Assembly (NCBI GenBank): GCA_030490835.1
Contig: CM059971.1
Coordinates: 25,227,817 to 25,291,816, forward strand
Direction: 5' to 3'
Source of the DNA: Annona cherimola
Taxonomy: Eukaryota > Streptophyta > Magnoliopsida > Magnoliales > Annonaceae
Length of the DNA stretch: 64,000 nt
Shown here: positions 35,261 through 46,476 of the stretch, piece after piece
How the letters are laid out: every line of letters begins with the position of its first letter
Position numbering within the stretch: position 1 is the stretch's first letter
The notes under the pieces: generated by a model
Database searches by the model: none
Seen by the model: only the letters and a program-made list of their open reading frames with translations
Told to the model about the DNA's origin: nothing
Position numbers and translations under genes: made by a program

Positions 35261-35423
35261 AAGGCTTCTAAATTTACACAGCAAACCTAGCATCTTGCAT
35301 ATAGTCTTTAGATTCACACAGTAAGCCAACTTCTCCTGCATTAAGCTTCTAAATTTACATAGCAAATCAGTATGTTCCAGATTAAGCTTTTAGATTTACC
35401 CAGTAAGCAAGCTTGTTTCGCAT
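35261..35423. repeat. 41-bp minisatellite, four copies
   Basis: Four consecutive units begin near 35261, 35301, 35342 and 35383. Each follows the plan TAAGCTTCTAAATTTACACA, then GCAA/GTAAGC, then CTTGTTTCGCAT-like, with no spacer. Confidence 0.85.
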
Positions 35424-35479
35424 ATAGCCATTGAATTTGAAAACCTATGGTTTTACAAAAAAAAATTAGGTTTAACCAA

Positions 35480-36560
35480 AATTTGAAATGTGTTTGGGCC
35501 AGGCTTATTAAAAAGAGTTTAGGCTTAATTGAGCCAACAAGGATTTGTGAGCCAATTGGGCCAACTTTGAGGGCTTTGGTTTAACTGGCCTTGTGGAAAC
35601 CTTTGGACCAAATGGAAGGTTCTAGGCTCAAATAAGGCGTAACAGAAGTGTTCTTAGTATGAATGGACTTATTAAATACTTTTGGGCCAAGTTGGCTTAT
35701 TGAAACTTTTAGAGGCATGATTCGGTTAGGCCAGCCTACGTAAGCCTTAAGTTGGCCTAAAAAAACATATTTTGAGGCATTATTTTAGTTTTTTTTTACA
35801 AACATGTTAAGTTAGGTGTATTGAATATATAAATCAAGTTCTACCATTTTAAGATATTTTTAGGTATTTTTTATTTTTAAAGACAGTGGCATTCTTGTAA
35901 TTTTTTAGACATAGAAAATTATGAGAATGCTACTATCTTTAAAAATAAAAAATAAATATTTAAAATATCCAAGAATGGTAAAAATCGGTTTACATATTCA
36001 ATACCCCTAGCTTAATATGTTTATGAAAAAAATGCTTCAAAATATAGTTTTTAGGCCATCTTAAGTAAGTCTTTACTTAAGCCGGCATAACTGGATCTTA
36101 TTTCAAACTTTTGAGCATAATTGAGCTTATTGGAGATTTTTGGGCTAGATGAGCTTATTAGAAAATTTGGGTCTATCCAAGCCGATTCAAGAGTTTTGGG
36201 CCTAATTGATCCATTTAAAAATTTGGGGCTTACCTAGGCCTGTTGAAGTGTGTTGGGCCCAACTAGATCAGCCGGAAGGCATTAGACTTGAGCACAGTGT
36301 TTTGGGCAAATGAGTCGTTCAAAACTTGAGTAGGTGTCATGGGACCAAGTGGGCCACCTATAATGCTTTGAGCCCAATTAGGAAGTGTGGGCCCAAATGG
36401 ATAATTAGGAACCGCAGTGGGCCTAAAACAGGCTGAACTTGGTCCCAAGTAAGGGTTATGGACTTAAATGGGTTTAAATGGGCTAGACTAGACCAAAGTG
36501 CATGTTTTGAGGTCAAGTAGGTTGGATTGGGCCAAATGGAAGGACTTGGGTTGGAATTAT
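35480..36560. repeat. Degenerate TTGGGCC-rich periodic region
   Basis: Words such as TTTTGGGCCAA, TTGGGCCTAATTGA and GAGCTTATTGGA recur every few tens of bases across about 1 kb, interrupted by the foldback element at 35725-36098. It looks like an old, diverged tandem array. Confidence 0.6.
35725..36098. mobile_element. Foldback element F5
   Basis: The left arm AGTTGGCCTAAAAAAACATA (from about 35750) is inverted at the right (TATAGTTTTTAGGCCATCTT, to about 36063), with outer CTTAAG blocks extending the arms. The centre is near 35905 (TTCTTGTAATTTTT). It shares the TACCATTTTAAGATATTTTTAGG / CCAAGAATGGTAAAAA core with F1. Confidence 0.7.
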
Positions 36561-36849
36561 CCCTTAGTTTCCTTATGTAAGCTACATAAAATTTACGCAT
36601 ATACAAATCACAATAAATCTATATATTCTTAATTTTGACTTAAGTAGAGATCTTTTAATAACTTCTTAATGCAAGATAAGTTTACCTTCTTTTGAATATT
36701 ACATGCCTATATGTTGCTATTGTTGGAAATATGTGGAAAACTAGCTCAATCTATGTTTTGATGATTAACAAATCAATTTGAGTAAGTCTTGGCTACTAAC
36801 AAGTTTGTGAAAATGTTTAAGGAATAATCATTTGAAGAAAATCAAGTAT

Positions 36850-37600
36850 AGAAGCCAAGTCGAATCCCAAGTCGACTCCAAGATCGACTTCAAAACGTGC
36901 AAAACTGTCCAGAGTTGAAAACGGAAGAAGGGAAGGTGAAGTCGCAGGCCAAGTCGACTCCACCTGCGACTTGGGTAGCCAAGTCGCAAACGAAGTCGAC
37001 CTCACCATCGACTTCAGTCGAGCAAATCCTTCCAGAGTTGAATTCAGAACAGCAAAATATCGAACTCGCAAGTGAAGTCGACTCCAGTTGCGACTTGGGT
37101 GAAGTCGCGAACGAAGTCGACCCCGAAGTGCGACTTGAGGTTTTGGAGATTCAAAGATACTGATTCAAGCTTCTTTCAAAGATCAAAGATGCAGTTTCAA
37201 GATTAAATGATTTCAAGATCAACTCAAAGCCTCTCAAGTCCAAGAGAAAAAGCTTCAAGGCATTCAAGATCAAATCAAGTCTATCAAGTCAAAGGCTTGC
37301 AAATCATGGAGCTAATGAAAGCAAGACTCAATGATTCAAGACATGAAAAACACAAAAGAAGCAAAGGCATGATGAGACAAAGCATCTCGAAATTATTCAA
37401 GTTCATAAAGCAAACTGCCGAGGTGAAGTCGCACCCGAAGTCGACTTCACCTGCGACTTGGGTCAAGTCGAGAACCCAAGTCGACCTATTCTGGAACTTG
37501 AAGCTGCGACGGAGAAGCGAAGTCGCACCCGAAGTCGACTCCATCTGCGACTTGGGCCAAGTCGCATCCGAAGTCGACTCCACATGCGACTTGGGTCGCA
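36850..37600. repeat. GAAGTCGACTTC minisatellite within the solo LTR
   Basis: AAGTCG/CGACTT occurs many times in alternating orientation, in a loose unit of about 45 bp: GAAGTCGCACCCGAAGTCGA, then CTCCATCTGCGACTTGGGCC. The unit is largely self-complementary, so frames are open on both strands. Confidence 0.8.
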
Positions 37601-38007
37601 ACGGTCGGATTTTATTCGAACGTTGGCGCATTAAATGCGCGTCACCTACTCACTAACGTTCGGATTCCCTCCAAAATTATAAATAGCATTCATGGTGAAT
37701 GAGGGAAGTAGCTGAGAAACATTAAGTGAGCATAACTCCTATCTACAAGAGTATTAAAGAGATCAAGCCATTCAAGGAGGAAGAACTTTGCTTCACAACT
37801 GCAAGAGCTTTATTTCAGATTCTTCAAAGCCTACCACAAGTTCTTCTCTGCACCAAACTGCTTCTACACAACTGTAAAGTGTAGATTTCTTTCATTGATT
37901 ACTTGTTTGTGTTGAACTTGATTTAGCTTAGGTAGCTAAGATCAAGTGTTAGCAAAGTAGTGTGTGATTGGAGTGTGACTCGTCACCTACTTGTGCTAGT
38001 TGTTTGA

Positions 38008-38157
38008 TGCCCCCTAGAGCTAGAATCTAGAAGAGAGCAAGTGGCTCTAGTTGTATATGCCCCCTAGAGCTAGAATCTAGAAGAGAGCAAGTGGCTCTAG
38101 TTGTATATGCCCCCTAGAGCTTTGAATCTAGAAGAGAGCAAGAGGCTCCAATTGTAT
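38008..38157. repeat. 50-bp tandem repeat, three copies
   Basis: Copies start at 38008, 38058 and 38108 with TGCCCCCTAGAGCT. The first two are identical along their length and the third has a few changes. A single related word (GCTATAAT...AGAAGAGAATAAG, inverted) remains in the relative at about 59910. Confidence 0.9.
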
Positions 38158-38420
38158 TGGAAGAATACAATAGTGGAACCCAAGTCACAAGGAGTGTGAG
38201 CTTGGAAGAGTGGAGTAGGGAGGTTGCCCGAACCACTATAAAATTCTGTGTGTCTATTTTTATTTCTGCTCTCTATATTGATTTGCTTTCCATTTTGTTT
38301 CTTCATTAAGGGGACTAGCTTAATCCAGGGTAAAGTTTCTGTTTGAGTTATAAATTTTTAAGAACCCAATTCACCCCTCCCCTCTTGGGTTTTGCCATCT
38401 ATTCGGGACCCAACAGCTAT

Positions 38421-39504
38421 CACCTAGCTAATCCAGTGAATTATGCGTATTTGTAATGTGAGAGTAAAGCGTCAACATTAAGTTTACTATAGAAACCGCT
38501 TACTAAAGCAAGAATAGGATTTTTCATGTAAATCTATCATGATTTAATTACTCAGATCGTAAAGACCAAGTGCATTTGATGTTTTGTTCTGGGCCTCCAG
38601 TAGCACAACAACTTGACATAATAGCCTTATTTGGACACAAAGGTTTGGGCCGAGTAAAATGTGTAAATGGGTATAAAACGAAGGAGAAATACTTGATCCC
38701 ATATTTTAAATCATCTGCCGCTTTGCCGCTTAGAGATTTTGCATATGGGATATAGTAGAGTTTTTCTACATTTAAATCCAAAATAGGAAATAAAAAGGAT
38801 TTTTTGAAGGGTCTTGGTTTTTTATTGGAAATGAAGGTAGCTCTAAGAAAAAATAGAGAAAGAAGTTTGGGAAAGGGAAGCTTGGGAGCTTAAAAATGGA
38901 GTTCTTTTGAATGGGTGCTTAAGAGCTTTATTTGTAGATTTTCTGTTGTTATTTGGGTTGCTTGGGCTCCAAGCAAGCAATTTCATGGCTATTTGGTTGT
39001 TCCGTAGTTATCCCGGTTGCTTAAGCTCAAGCAAGTAGTTTTATGGCTATTTCTGATGACATTTCATAATTATTTAGGTTGCTTATGCTCCAGGCAAGTA
39101 GTTCTATGACTATTTTCTGATGGCTTGATGTAACTTTGCTGACAATGGGGCCCAATGAGTCTACTCTATATATGACTCTTCAATAAATTAGGGTGTGCCA
39201 TTTTACCCTTCCAAAGAAGACAAAGTTGGCAAGTCAAACAAATACAACATATAAAGCCTGACATGCTCAGTATTTCTTTATAAAGCACCTTTAGTGAGAA
39301 CCATGTCAAGGAGTACCCTTGAAGTACATCTTTTATCCTACATTGTCTAATGTTCCACATTCGAATGGAGAGAACTACATACGAAAAATAGTCAACTCAG
39401 TTTGAAAGAAATTTCAGTAGGCAATGCTCTAAGAACGGAACTTGTGGAGGAGGGTTTAGTGTTAACTTGAAACTCAGTAAATTTACTTAGATTTGTAGCA
39501 TATT
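38421..39504. other. AT-rich gap
   Basis: No gene. Three loosely repeated GCTCCAAGCAAGCAATTTCATGG / GCTCAAGCAAGTAGTTTTATGG / GCTCCAGGCAAGTAGTTCTATGA segments (38960-39115) form a diverged tandem repeat of about 65 bp. Confidence 0.45.
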
Positions 39505-39790
39505 AGAGTTGACAATTTTTAACCTACCGACTGGTTTACATGACTCATATAACCTATTTAATTAAATGGATCACTCATGAGTTGAGATCGTCTAACTCGT
39601 CAACTCAACACTCTAACCTATTTAACTCATCAATCTGTAAAAGCTTTTTTATAACTAATGAAGAGTTGAAATTTTTAAATGTTTATTTTATAGGTTATAT
39701 GTGTGAAAATATGTGGAGCGAGTTGCAAATCATAAATAATCTTGAGGACTATCAACTAAAATCAAATTAAGGAATCAAAAATTGAAACTC
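39505..39790. repeat. Fragment of a hAT-like element
   Basis: GACTCATATAACCTATTTAATTAAATGG and CGTCAACTCAACACTCTAACC resemble the subterminal words of the element at 27566-28690. No ends were seen. Confidence 0.4.
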
Positions 39791-40704
39791 ATGAAGAGGA
39801 GCATTATATAGATGCTCTAAAGCAAGCGATTAGTAATGATGAGAATATAGATGCTGAGATCTTAAAATAATATGGACAAACTGCTAAGGGCAAAGGTTGT
39901 AAAAATCTCTCATTGTCAGAAGAAAGTGTATGTTTAGCCTTGAGACTTCTACACCAAAAGAGTCGGAGTCTTATGACATTGGGATCTGTCCCCCATGAGT
40001 TAGCAGAAAAAGAATCTACATGTGCATATGCCATGAAAGACGGTGTTAAAGTGCTTATAGTGGTTGTTGCAGATGGGGTATGTCATTCTTTTTCCAAGCA
40101 TAAGAAGATCTTCACTTGATTATATTGCCTCCATTGGTAAATGATAATTTCTTGTACTTTGGAAAGTTTTACGATAATTCATAATCTGCTACAAGGAATT
40201 TTTTCCCTTTATTCACTCTGCTCAAAAGGATGAAACTCTTAATGAGATTTATGATGCTCTAAGTTAGAGTATGGTAGAAGTTAAAAATTCAACTAGCATG
40301 CTATTTTCTTACCTTTGCAAGTATGACCAAGAATATCATGAAGCCAAATCTTTCCCACTTTTCCAGGATTATATAATCAAGGGGAGGGCTAAAAATGAAG
40401 AAAATTTTGAAATAACAGTTATGGGCATTGTCGGATCTTAAGGAATTAAAGATAAAGACTATCACTAAAAAAACCTTGATTTAATCATTCAAGTGAAGGC
40501 ATTAGAGGAGGAAGTAGCCCATCTTAAGGAGGAAAAAGACCTCCTAGCCAAATAATTACTTGGAGTTAAAGAACAGAGAGCTTGTAATGAGAAGAAGGCC
40601 TTGTAAATAGGGTATGATATCTATCTTGCTCGAGTGAAAATGGTGTATGTAGAAGTGGATTTATCCAAGGCTGGGATTAGTATCCTTAGGCTTATGACCA
40701 CTAA
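39791..40704 (+). pseudogene. Gag-like coiled-coil remnant of a plant retroelement
   Basis: The translation gives a heptad-rich stretch (KALEEEVAHLKEEKDLLAK, then LLGVKEQRACNEKKAL) with in-frame stops at about 40480-40700. It is upstream of and joined to gypsy RT. The frame at 39913-40119 has no known domain. It is probably the gag or accessory region of the same decayed element; the exact family is not clear. Confidence 0.45.
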
Positions 40705-42415
40705 CTAATTGGTACATTCTATCCCTAGGCATGAATTACTGAGTTTTATGAATGACTTCTCCAGATATCAATAAATAAAAATGACACTAGAGGATGAAGA
40801 AAAAGGCTTCCTTCATACCCCTCAAAGTAGTTATTGATGTAAATTAATGCCCCTTGCGTCAAAATATGTAGGTGCAACATTTCAACAATTAGTTTATAAA
40901 ATATTTACTAAATAAGTAGCGCAGAATGTAGAGGTCTATCTAAATAGCAAGATGGTCAAAAGTAAAGAATCAAATCAACCCAGCCAACCTATAACAAATT
41001 TTATCCACACTTAGGAATGGTAAGATGAAATTAAACCTAAACAAATGTGCATTCAGAATTACCTCATGTAAGTTTCTAGAGTTTATGATTTCCAGAGGGA
41101 AATAAAATCCAAGTACAAAACATTCTAGTCATATGACATGTTAAACCCCCTTAAATTAAAAAAGAAATTCAAGTACTCACTAGGAAATTGACATATTGCA
41201 TAAATTTATCTTATATTAGCTGAAAATTACTCTTTTTCTTTAAATTACTTCGAGAAGCACAAGATTTAAGTAAACTCCAATTTTGTAGTAGGCCATAGAG
41301 GATCTAAAAATATATTTAACAAAAGTACCCATGTCATTGTACCAAAGATAGGAGAGCCTCTATTAATTTACTTAGTAGTATTGAATGAAGCTACCAATGT
41401 CTTTTTGCTAAAGAAAATAATATTCAATGTCTAGTGTATTGTGGGAGTTAAACCTTCACAACACAAAGGCAAGGTAAGCTCGCCTCGAAAGACATTTATT
41501 GGCAGTTGTTATAGCTTCAAAGAAGCTAAGATACTATTTTTAATCACAATGAATAATTATAATAACTAACTCACCCTTGAGACACTAACCTTTTAGCCAT
41601 GAGGCCTCTGAACGAATGACGTGCTAAGCTACTGAGCTTAGCTAATTTGACATCCATCTTATTCCAAAGCATTTTAATAAAGGATAAGTAGTGGGATGTT
41701 TTGTTGCCAAATTTTTGAAAGGTAATAATAACTTTTCAAATAACCTTAAGGGAGAAAAAGAAGAATCAACATAAGAGATTTATATTAATGGAACTTTTTA
41801 TAGATTTAGCAATGGAGCAGGAATTCTAATAAAAAGCCTCGGGGGACTTTTCCTCGAATGCACTTTTTACTTTCAATTTCAAATGACAAATAATGTTGCG
41901 GAATATAGATATTTTAATAGGTATACGTGTTGTTGCAACCCTAAAGAGCAACGTATTTGACTTTTTCAATTCTACACTTGTAATTAATCATGTCAATGTA
42001 ACATTTGAAGCTAAGGATCTCATTATGTAAGCTTATCTTGATATGATCAAAAGAGAAAAAGAGTCTTTCTAAATGAATGAATTCTCCAAATCCACCATAA
42101 CAAAAAATTAACATGCTGATGCATTGACTTGTCTAGATATGATGGAAAATTTTGATTATCTCACACCGATATGACTAATACCCTCTTTTGTATAAAATAA
42201 GCTTGACATGATTAATGAATTAGATCACCCTAAGCCTAGTTGGATAGACCTATCATCTTATAGTAGAATTTTTTACCAAATGGAGCTTGCTATCTGATGA
42301 GCTAGAGGCTAGAAGAATTATCCAATATGCATTGCAGTTTGCCATGTACCAAGGTGAGTCATATAAACAATCTATTGCCATGGCTTTTTAAAGTGTTTAC
42401 CCCTTCAAGGGTGTT
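40705..42415 (+). pseudogene. Ty3/gypsy pol pseudogene (RT, RNase H, start of integrase)
   Basis: Several frames translate into recognisable pol blocks in order: HELLSFMNDFSRYQ and DEEKGFLHTPQ (RT), KLMPLASKYVGATFQQLVYK (the family has MPFGLKNAGATYQ), VEVYLNSKMVKSK at the position of the YVDDM-type active site, FLEF/MISR region, AIEDLKIYLTKVP, FEAKDLI...AYLDMIK (RNase H), NADALTCLDM, and LLSDELEARRIIQYALQFAMYQGE (start of integrase). The usual aspartate pair is replaced in what remains and stops are numerous, so it is dead. The pattern is that of non-chromovirus (Athila/Tat-side) gypsy elements. It ends where the copia LTR starts at 42441. Confidence 0.75.
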
Positions 42416-42440
42416 TTGGCACTTTACGCTTGACTAGTGA

Positions 42441-42891
42441 TGTTGGATTTTGGACACACATATATAATAAATATATATGCTATCATAAAGAGTGACCCAA
42501 ATTTTAAAGTGGTCTGATAAGGTTTTATGAGACTAAATTATCTAATAGAGTATAGATCCCTTATACGTAGAAATCCTATTATCTAATTTCTAATTTTTAT
42601 TTTTATGATGAGCTAAATTAGAAATAAGAAAGATAAGTGTTCTACATAAATGGCTATAGCCCCACGTTTTATACAAGAGTTTCTTTTCTAATATTCCAAT
42701 ATTAGAAAATGAGTTATCTTCTCCAGAAAATCCTAGGGCACTAACTTGGAATACTAAAAACCTAAAAATTTAACAACAACAACTATTCCTATGGATTTAG
42801 CTACGCTTTCGTTTCTAATTTATTTTTCTTGATGATTTAACATGATAGATCTTGAGGTGATTATAATTTTAATCAATAAAGTTTCTTAACA
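42441..42891 (+). repeat. 5' LTR of the copia element
   Basis: It begins TGTTGGATTTTGGACAC and ends AATAAAGTTTCTTAACA. It is homologous to 58488-58939 through GCTATCATAAAGAG, GTCTGATAAGGTTTTATGAG and TTAATCAATAAAGTTT. A TATA-like ACATAAATGG lies at about 42644. Confidence 0.8.
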
Positions 42892-42904
42892 AGTGGTATC
42901 AGTA
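42892..42904 (+). promoter_or_regulatory. Primer-binding site of the copia element
   Basis: AGTGGTATCAGTA immediately follows the LTR end. It matches the initiator tRNA-Met complement TGGTATCAG used by most plant copia elements. Confidence 0.7.
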
Positions 42905-44038
42905 TCTTCATGTGGAATCCTTATGAAATATTAGATTTTATGTTTACGTAAATTTGGACTTAATTGCATCAATATAATCTTCCAATTATTTTGCATGTGC
43001 TTCAGATTTCATAAATCATATTTTTTATGTCTGATTCATATGTCATGTTATCATGCTGCCATGGATTAATTTTTTTGGTATCACAAATTTTATTACTTTT
43101 GTCAGGCATTGGATGTTTTGTGTGAATGTGAAGTTCAAACCATAATTGGTTTTTGACGACATCATTCTAACTTCTGAAATTTGTCCAAAATCCAAATTCC
43201 TAACGTAGAGAATGTTTTTGCTTTTCTATGTTTGTATGTATGAATATTATATGGACATTTATGGAATTGGGATTTTCAAAACCCCATTAAAAAATGAAGC
43301 TATGATGCTTGCTGTTGGATAAATAGATTCCATATTTTCTATGGTTTCATTAATGATACCCATTTCAAATACATAAGGATTCTGGTTTCCATATACTATT
43401 TGGGTACAACCCATGTTACATGTTGCGTGCTTAATATTTTGTGGCCTGGTCAATTCATGCTATTAGTATTAATTCAGTGGACCACCATACATGCTTTTGC
43501 TTTGTTTTGATTTTTTTTTTATAAAAAGAAGCCACCATGAAACTACCCATTGGTTCATATCACACTTGCTAATTCATCATCATTAAAGTTTTTTTTTAAA
43601 TAATTTTGGCTATCCATGGGTTAAAGTGGTCCTATTATTACAATTCGATGTCTATCTTTTGGTCGTTAGTTCCCTATTTTCATGGTAGCGGATGAGCCCA
43701 AGGTAATAAGCAGCCCTCTAGTAGTGCATAGCTAGTGGGTGGCAGCTAGGGTTTTTTCTTGTGATTTGGGGAAGAAGAAAGAAATTCTTATGGTGCTCTG
43801 GTGGTGTACAGATTTGTGTGCACATGTGCTAGTTTCAGCACTTTGCGGTGCACACAATTGTATACACATGCAACGCAAAAAGTTGATATATTTGATGTTT
43901 AAATTTATGATACTAATTATTTCATGATAATTATGCAAATGTTTGTGGCATGCAAATAATTAGGCATGAAATTATCTTGCATGAGAGAATTTTTTTAGTC
44001 ACCAAATTAATTTTGGAAGATTAAATTAAGGTCTGCCT
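42905..44038 (+). other. 5' untranslated part of the copia element
   Basis: No coding block was recognised. It continues after the Mutator-like element at 51800. Confidence 0.5.
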
Positions 44039-44047
44039 AAATTAATA
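44039..44047. repeat. Target-site duplication, left (AAATTAATA)
   Basis: This 9-bp sequence directly abuts the terminal inverted repeat and is repeated without mismatch at 51791-51799. Nine bases is the Mutator superfamily length. Confidence 0.9.
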
Positions 44048-44718
44048 GAATTGTGATCTTTTCCGACTGGTCGGTCGGTAAAGGTCGCTCCGACCACACC
44101 TGCGAGTCGTGCGATCTTGCGGGTTTAACAGGGGCCGTTGGATGAAGGGCGGGAGTTTTGGCACAGCAGTCAGTGAATCAATGCCGGGATTATTCATGCA
44201 GGCCCCTGTCAGAGTTGCTCATTTCCGCGCGAGCCCCTGCGAGCCATCTCCCACTCACCCTCTCTCTCTCTCTCACTCACGTTGCCAGGGGCCTCTCTCG
44301 TGCGAGCTTTCTCTCTCACGCTCCTCTCCCTCTCCCTCCCTCTCTCTCTCTCTCGTGCTCACTAGAAGCCCGATCCCGCTGTCCGACCTCTCTTCCTCTC
44401 CCTCTCTCTCTCTCTCCCGTGCTCACCTGTAGGTCGATCTTGCCGAGCTCCCATCCACCCAGACCCTCCGGTGACGTTATCGACGGGACTTCGCAACAGG
44501 TAAACCATGCTCTCGATCTTTGCATTCTGCATGCCACATACCTTCCTCTGCATTCTGCCAGCCACCCATTCCTCTATTTTCCTCCCCCGTCCCGGTCTCC
44601 TCCCGCTCCTGATCCTGTCGCTGCCCGAACCACTCGTTGCCGAGCTCCTACCTAACCGCCCATCCCGAGCTCCCATCTGCACCAATCTCGTACCTGCAAG
44701 AGCTCAACCATCCCTTCT
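44048..44718 (+). repeat. Left terminal inverted repeat of the Mutator-like element
   Basis: It is GC-rich compared with its surroundings. Compared with the right copy it has a 21-bp insertion after GAATTGTGATC (ending CGACTGGTCGGTCGGT) and about 190 bp of extra CT-rich sequence (44263-44440, many CTCTCTCTCTC runs). Both copies contain CAACAG|GTAAACCATG-like splice donor sequence and the CTGCATTCTGC-rich block. Homology fades after GAGCTCAACCATCCC near 44715. Frames of 70-165 codons on both strands within it are repeat artefacts. Confidence 0.9.
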
Positions 44719-45076
44719 CGAGTCCACTGATGAAGACACCACCACCAAAAAAAAAGATAATGTATCGAACCTATAATAAATTTCCCAAACTGCTCTACTA
44801 GCAAAGCAGCCAGCCATGAAGCTAGTACATATTGGTCGTGTCAAACTCATATCAGATTATCAGTTGGGTGTGCTTGGATTGATGCAAATGAGATGGAAAA
44901 CTGAAAGCATGTGGATATAAACCAGACGACTGACGCATGCACAAGCATTAGCCTTACAGGTTTTGGCCTCATTCATTTTGACCTCACACTATCCAAAGAG
45001 AGTTCTTATCATGCTTTAAGTTCTAAAAATGCTGCAGAAATCTGCTAATTAATTTCATTTTGCATTCTCTATTTAC
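44719..45076. other. Interior of the Mutator-like element, no gene recognised
   Basis: It lies between the left repeat and the HPR1 exons. It may be intron or 3' flank of the captured HPR1 sequence, but no exon matching the HPR1 C-terminus was seen. Confidence 0.4.
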
Positions 45077-46476
45077 CTTGGAAGCAGAAGCAATGTGAGG
45101 CACTACCACAGCATTTTTCTGTTCAGCCAGTCTAGGTTTCATGGAAGGTTCCTCCTGTTGAAAATCCACGAATGAATGAATTAGTAAGATGCGGAAGTTG
45201 CACTACCTCCAGATTTCAAGTTGGCATACTAGAGAAGATAAGCACTTACCTCGAATACATCAAGCCCAACTCAATACATGGGATTTCCTTTTAGATGCTC
45301 CACTAGTGCGGCTTCATCAATCACAGGACCACTGCTTGCATTTATTGTTGCATAAATCAAGCTGAAGAAAGAGAAATCATATAAAAAGAAGCTAGATTGC
45401 ATAGGCTATCAAACCAGATTCCAACCTTCTTCATGATAGCAAGACGATCTTTTTAATTAGATGATATGTGGTTTTATCCAGAACTAGATGAAGGCTTACC
45501 TTCAAAAATCACATTTGGTTAGAAACTTAGAATATAGCAGAAAATTATGATAGTTTCCCTTCTAATGCAGCAAATGTGCGTACAGACAAGAAATAGCTTT
45601 GCACATTTCTGTATTGTCTCACTTTATAGTTATAAATGTAACTAAAATCATCATTCAGATAAATATGATGAGTGACCAACCACATCATCGTCTCTGAGAA
45701 CCTCTTCCATGGATTTCCATGTCATAGGTTGTTCCCTATTGGCTTTCAAGAACTGACCGTAAGCTGATGATAGATGCATTATGGACAATCTGTTGAAGAA
45801 GGAAACCATAATCAATTCCACAGAATCTGCAATGCAAAATTGCGTGCATGTATGTCCTATTTTAAAGTTTCACCATTTCTTTTCATTTCTAACCGAGCCA
45901 GAAATCCGATGTCAGGGTTTGCATGCTACAAATGTCCTGTTACAGTTTTTTGCGTTGAGACTTGGGAGGATTCAAGCTTGATCCCATGTTTTAATTTAAG
46001 CAGTATATAAGAATTTGTCAGTGGCTAAAACAAAATGAGTATCTGGCAAGATCGAAGTACAGCATGCCATCATGATTGTCTCCAATTCCAGCTAAGATTT
46101 TTGTGCAACAAAAGTGTCATCAATTTCAACTGAAGAAGGAGAAATTACCGTCATCCTAGCAAAGGCTGCGATCACCCAAACTATCTTGCATATATTAGCA
46201 AAACGACAATAGTAAATTCAAAATATCTCGTAAGCCTATGGCAGAGTGAACTTTAGTGAGAGCAACAAATTTCAGGTATTGTCTTTATAGAATAATTCGG
46301 TGTGGGCATGTCATTATGCACACGGCTAATAATGCGATGAGAATGTATCCATATAGGTGAAGGAGCCATCCATCATATAAGTCTGCCTTAATGAACTGAT
46401 CTGCTTCCACTATCCTTCTAGCGGCTGCTAGTGCTAACGAAGCAGCTAACTCAACTGTCGTCTCTGTAAGAACACC
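45077..46476 (-). pseudogene. HPR1: Captured hydroxypyruvate reductase (HPR1) gene fragment, at least five exons with introns
   Basis: Minus-strand exons occur in the family's order. 46476 to about 46349 encodes GVLTETTVELAASLALAAAR then DGWLLHL. 46149-46190 encodes VWVIAAFARMT, a shortened version of the NAD-binding GVIGAGRIG segment. 45681-45789 encodes AYGQFLKANREQPMTWKSMEEVL. 45250-45361 encodes INASSGPVIDEAALVEHLKG then VGLDVFE. 45077-45154 encodes EEPSMKPRLAEQKNAVVVPH then IASASK. Acceptors and donors (for example VFE|GTAAGT, ASASK|GTAAAT) are kept. HPR1 is the peroxisomal NADH-dependent enzyme reducing hydroxypyruvate to glycerate in photorespiration. Here the N-terminus, the glycine-rich core and the C-terminus are missing, and an in-frame TGA stands at the CGA arginine of the NPMFRVGLD motif, so no enzyme is made. 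Confidence 0.85.

Larger units (their letters stand above)
36721..38415 (+). mobile_element. Solo LTR with 5-bp target duplication and internal minisatellites
   Basis: It starts TGTTGGAAATATGTGG and ends GGACCCAACA. GCTAT flanks both sides (36716-36720 and 38416-38420), a perfect duplication. No primer site or coding region adjoins it, so the element has been reduced to a single LTR. It contains a GTCGAC-type array (36850-37600) and a 50-bp triple repeat (38008-38157). A relative lies inverted at 59640-61263. The 70-150-codon frames in the array are repeat-driven and not genes. Confidence 0.85.

Noticed and set aside
37207..37656. 149-codon frame on the plus strand with overlapping 115-codon frame on the minus
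   Set aside because: It lies inside the GTCGAC minisatellite of a solo LTR. The repeat unit is self-complementary and lacks stops, so open frames on both strands are expected.
44109..44685. Frames of 70-165 codons on both strands, Ser/Pro/Arg-rich
   Set aside because: They are produced by CT-rich low-complexity sequence and GC-rich terminal inverted repeat of the Mutator-like element. The same frames recur at 51168-51604.
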